A stretch of 64,000 nt of DNA from Sorghum bicolor (lineage: Eukaryota > Streptophyta > Magnoliopsida > Poales > Poaceae), in assembly GCF_000003195.3 (NCBI RefSeq), contig NC_012873.2, positions 66,039,615 to 66,103,614 of the forward strand, read 5' to 3'. Shown here one piece after another: positions 60,682-64,000 of the stretch. The translations under genes and the position numbers were made by a program. Position 1 is the first letter of the stretch, and the number at the start of each line of letters is the position of its first letter. The notes under the pieces are model-generated. The model was not told the DNA's origin. It ran no database searches and was given only the letters and a program-made list of their open reading frames with translations.

Positions 60682-61553
60682 TAATCCAAAAACACAGGTG
60701 CCGCGATAGCGGTTGCATTGCAGCGGCCAAGCCATCAGCCATGTGAAATTCCTGCAGGCGGGCAGCAGAATGGTCGTGCATGCGACCGCTGTCCATCCAG
60801 GCAGGCAGCATGTGGTGTGTACTACCGTGTATATGCATGATGTATGCTTGTATATTAACTAAGTGTGTACAGAAGGGAGTGATAGAATGGTCATTAATGT
60901 GACCATAATAAACCAGTAGTAGTTGCGTTGCGTGCAAGATCATAGAACCTACGGGGTATACACGTTACTAAATTGCCAACAAAAACACTAGTTATTTTCC
61001 GGATTATTATAACACTTTTTCTATATGCGCCTGAAATTCTGAATCTATTCAGGCGATGTTACATCCGTTGATATAGTGCTCGAGGATTTGTTGGTCCTCA
61101 AAAGTATCTCGTGGATTCTATTATTCGGCAGTGATCTATTTCCATATCCACCCAATAACACCCAAGTACCCAACGCAACCGTGTCTGGTTGCTTCTGTTC
61201 CGGCATTGTTTGTAATGCTCACATCATGCGCCCAGGAAAAAAAATCGAAAACGATTAGCTGTCGCCTGAAAACAATATATATATTTCAGGCATCTGAATT
61301 ATATATAGCAAGTCCCTTATTATAAACAAACGACTCAAACAAAACAATGTAAATTTACCCACAACTATAGCCAATAAAACTATAAAGCTGGGCGTGCAAG
61401 CACTCCCTTGTCACCAAAAGAATGTTATTACATTTTGTGCTAAGTCACACCATCTTAAGTTTAACCAAGTATTTAAAAAAGTAATATTTGTAATATCAAG
61501 TAATTATATTTATAGTATGACTATTTAATTTTTTAATTGTTGTTACTTTTTAT

Positions 61554-61773
61554 GAGCCTCTTTGGCACGACTTCATGGGCTCCGGCTTCACCTGACACCG
61601 CACACTATTTAAGTCGTTTTCATCTCTCCTATCATTCTTCTCTCACTAAACAGTGCACTATTCATAGAAGCACCCGAAGCCTAGTTTTTGCACCTTCTCG
61701 GGCTCCTCCTTGACGCTACAATACATAAACACTACCGAAGCCGGAGCCCCTAAGAGCCACGCCAAATGGGGCC
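61554..61773. mobile_element. Small foldback element with CTCCGG-containing ends
   Basis: The left end GAGCCTCTTTGGCACGACTT, then GGGCTCCGG, pairs imperfectly with the right end CCGGAGCCCC, then GAGCCACGCCAAATGGGGCC. TAT or TATA lies at both borders. Non-coding. The family is not identified. Confidence 0.75.
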
Positions 61774-64000
61774 TATATAAATTTGACCGGACTAAAAATG
61801 TTACAAAAATGTTCTATTTTAGCCTCTTTGAACACATGATTTATAGGAATAGAAAAACGTTGGATTGAAGATACATAGAACTTATAATCCTACGGAGATT
61901 CAAAATGGTTTTCATTATGGTCTTTGGATGCAACATAAAAATTTAAGAAATCTCAATAGAGAGATTCACAATCAGTTCTATTTGACATTTAAAAAAAATA
62001 AGTTCTATTTTGTAGAAAATGCTTTGCTCGTTTCGCTGAAAAGTACCATGGCAGTTCGTTCAAGCAAGCAAGGCCAATCTCATGTCCAGGACTGATAAGT
62101 TCTATTATGCTTGAGGCTGATAAAGCTCAATACTCCGGAGTACTATGTTGTTGAGATGTTTTCTCACCTTCTATATATTTTGGTAGCATTATTGAGCCTC
62201 AAGCATAATCTGGGTAGTCTAGGACGAAGGGTACGTGGATGGAGCACCATCGACGACCATTCCTTCCCTGCAGCCATTTTCATTTTCAACGTTACTAGTT
62301 GCAACGCCGTACGGGCCCGTGGATATACATAAGTAGTAGCTACGGCCTCGTGGATATACATAAGTAGTAGCTGTACTAACATGTCGCACTGGCATCAGAT
62401 TAGCATAAGTGTGAAGATAAGGTCACGCGGACGGAGCTGTCGCCCCACATTGGCATTACTAAAGTGATATATATCAAGAATTTTCAACAAAAAAAGGGTG
62501 ATATATCCATCGCCCGGGATACATGGTGTACGTGTTCGGCGCTAAGCGTTTTCCATGGCCCAAAAATGGTGCCAAAATGCCCGGAACATGACCTGCCTAA
62601 CTGCCGCCAAACCCTCTTCCTCCCCCAGGCAAAGGTCACTGCCGGCTGCCTGCCGTGCTAGCACGGTCCTCTCAGCTCCTCGCACCATCCTCTATCTAAT
62701 CCAATCGATCCACTTGCCGGGATATGCAAATTGCTTCCACTTGAGAAGAAGATCGAGGGACATAAACATAATGCTGCCTTTTTCCTTTTAACCGCGTGCT
62801 CATTAGTTTTAGCAGCAGGCAGAACGTCCAAGTCAAACCCAAACAATCACGGCAAAGATCTTGCCGTGACCCGGAAATCTGCAAGAAAGCAAAAGCAGCC
62901 CGTATCCACCCGCCCCAACTGCAGCACGAACACATCCTCGTTATCCTCGGAATCGAGCTACTACAGCTAGTACATATCCCATGCCGGTCTCTGTGGTTCA
63001 GAATCAGACCGGCCAGCCCGATCATCTTATCGCCAGCATCGGATGCGACCAATCATTTGACCACCGATGACGCTACCCCGACGAACTTTGGGATATTCTT
63101 TTTTTCGTTTTAGCACATGCCGCAGCAGCAGCAGTAGTTGCGTGCGGTCGGGCCTCTCAGACGGGTGTTTTCGCGTCAGAGGTTGGAGGAAACCGAGACC
63201 GGGACGGCTGTCCTGCTGCCACCGCGCCGTGGAAGTGGAACGCAGCGCAGCTCGGCACGAGCAGTTGACCGATCGATTGGCGCGTGCCGCTGTGCCGTCG
63301 AGCTGCCCCGTTGGTTGCCGCTCCCGCCCGGCAGTCTCACCGCGCGCGCCGCGTGTCGGCACGGAGAAAACGTCCGGGGATGGACGGGGCCCGAGCTCAC
63401 AGCTCCCGGGCCGCGGCGGCGGTGCCGTCCGGGGGGGCCGAGGCGATGGAGGACGCGCGCGCGCGTCAAGCATTTCGGCGGGCGCGGGAAAGCACACCGT
63501 CGCAATGTCGCATGCATGCATGTTCAGAGCGCGCCCCAGGGGTCAAAACTCAGAACGAGCGTGCTGCGCCCCTGCCCGGCCTGGGCGCGACATGGCATGG
63601 GGTGGTGTCCAAGGCAAAGAATCATGCATGCATGGGACGGGAGAGTGCGCTGCAAGCTGTGCTGCTGATGGTGCTCAGAGCATGCATCGCCGCCGCGCGG
63701 CGGCCCATACATGGCGGCGCGTGCATGCACCGGCGGGGCGGCCGCGTCGAGCCGTTGCTTTTCTCTCCTGTCCTCGGAGGAATCACGGGTGTGCTTGCAG
63801 ACGTGCGGAAGGTCGAGCTTTTCGGCGCACAGTGAGGCCCAAGGCTGTGGTGCGTTCGTTGACACCGTACCAGGAGACACCTGGCCTTGTTACAATCGAC
63901 ACATTCGAGTGCTGGCGATAAAGTTTGTCGTCCTTTTCTAACATGTTGGCGCGAGAGGGGCCCCCTCGGAAATCTACCGTGTCGCTCGCTCGCTGCATCC

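Larger units (their letters stand above)
57723..64000. other. Right-edge region without a recognised gene
   Basis: About 57723-58000 is 3' UTR of CYPRO4. Two GGCCTTGTTTAG-family MITEs lie at 58809-59020 and 60460-60681, a foldback element at 61554-61773 and a CA microsatellite near 58.7 kb. From about 63.1 kb to the end the sequence is GC-rich with overlapping long open frames on both strands and no recognisable domain. It might be the promoter or 5' end of a gene outside the window. Similar GC-rich patches at 59.2-59.5 and 59.8-60.3 kb also show no product. Confidence 0.5.

Overview
This is a gene-containing stretch of a grass nuclear genome. It most likely comes from a panicoid such as sorghum, although the species is inferred rather than proven. 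The evidence is split genes with GT-AG introns, grass-type GC-rich first exons, plant-only families (SMAX1-like, CNGC, AVT1, CYPRO4), and many small Tourist-like and Stowaway-like MITEs with TTA/TAA or TA target duplications. There are no bacterial operons, tRNA genes, rRNA genes or CRISPR arrays.

I support eight protein genes, each reassembled exon by exon so that the reading frame stays open across every splice. From left to right they are: a SMAX1-like ClpB-related repressor of karrikin/strigolactone-type signalling (minus, 1822-4917); an AVT1-type vacuolar amino acid transporter with 12 exons (minus, 13139-18469); the single-exon ribosome biogenesis factor NIP7 (minus, 25447-26013); a second AVT1 paralogue with the same exon plan (minus, 27318-30562); a group III-like cyclic nucleotide-gated channel (minus, 37376-41803); a trypsin/HtrA-PDZ protein whose three catalytic positions all appear substituted (plus, 44991-48197); an RSZ-type SR splicing factor (minus, 51968-53541, with a 5' UTR exon near 54.4 kb); and a CYPRO4/VID27 protein (plus, 54946-57722). 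The last two are divergently transcribed and share a GC-rich promoter region.

The spacers (about 5-13 kb, 18.5-25.4 kb, 30.6-37.4 kb, 41.8-45 kb, 48.2-52 kb and 57.7-64 kb) hold mostly mobile DNA. They include a 1.3-kb foldback element, a three-level nest of MITEs, a 666-bp hAT-type non-autonomous element with an 8-bp target duplication, several members of a family with GGCCTTGTTTAG ends, a degenerate Ty1/copia fragment, microsatellites and minisatellites.

The observations I think most deserve a second look are: a 24-nt coding microexon that is duplicated in one AVT1 paralogue, inside an intron chain that is open in frame throughout; the RGKT degron motif reading RGQT in the SMAX1-like protein; a GQT rather than GQN selectivity filter in the CNGC; the H/D/S to Q/E/T triad of the HtrA-like protein; and the long hairpin element as a possible small-RNA source. 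I saw no previously unknown multi-gene system. The genes do not form a pathway with each other, apart from the paired AVT1 copies and the divergent RSZ/CYPRO4 pair.
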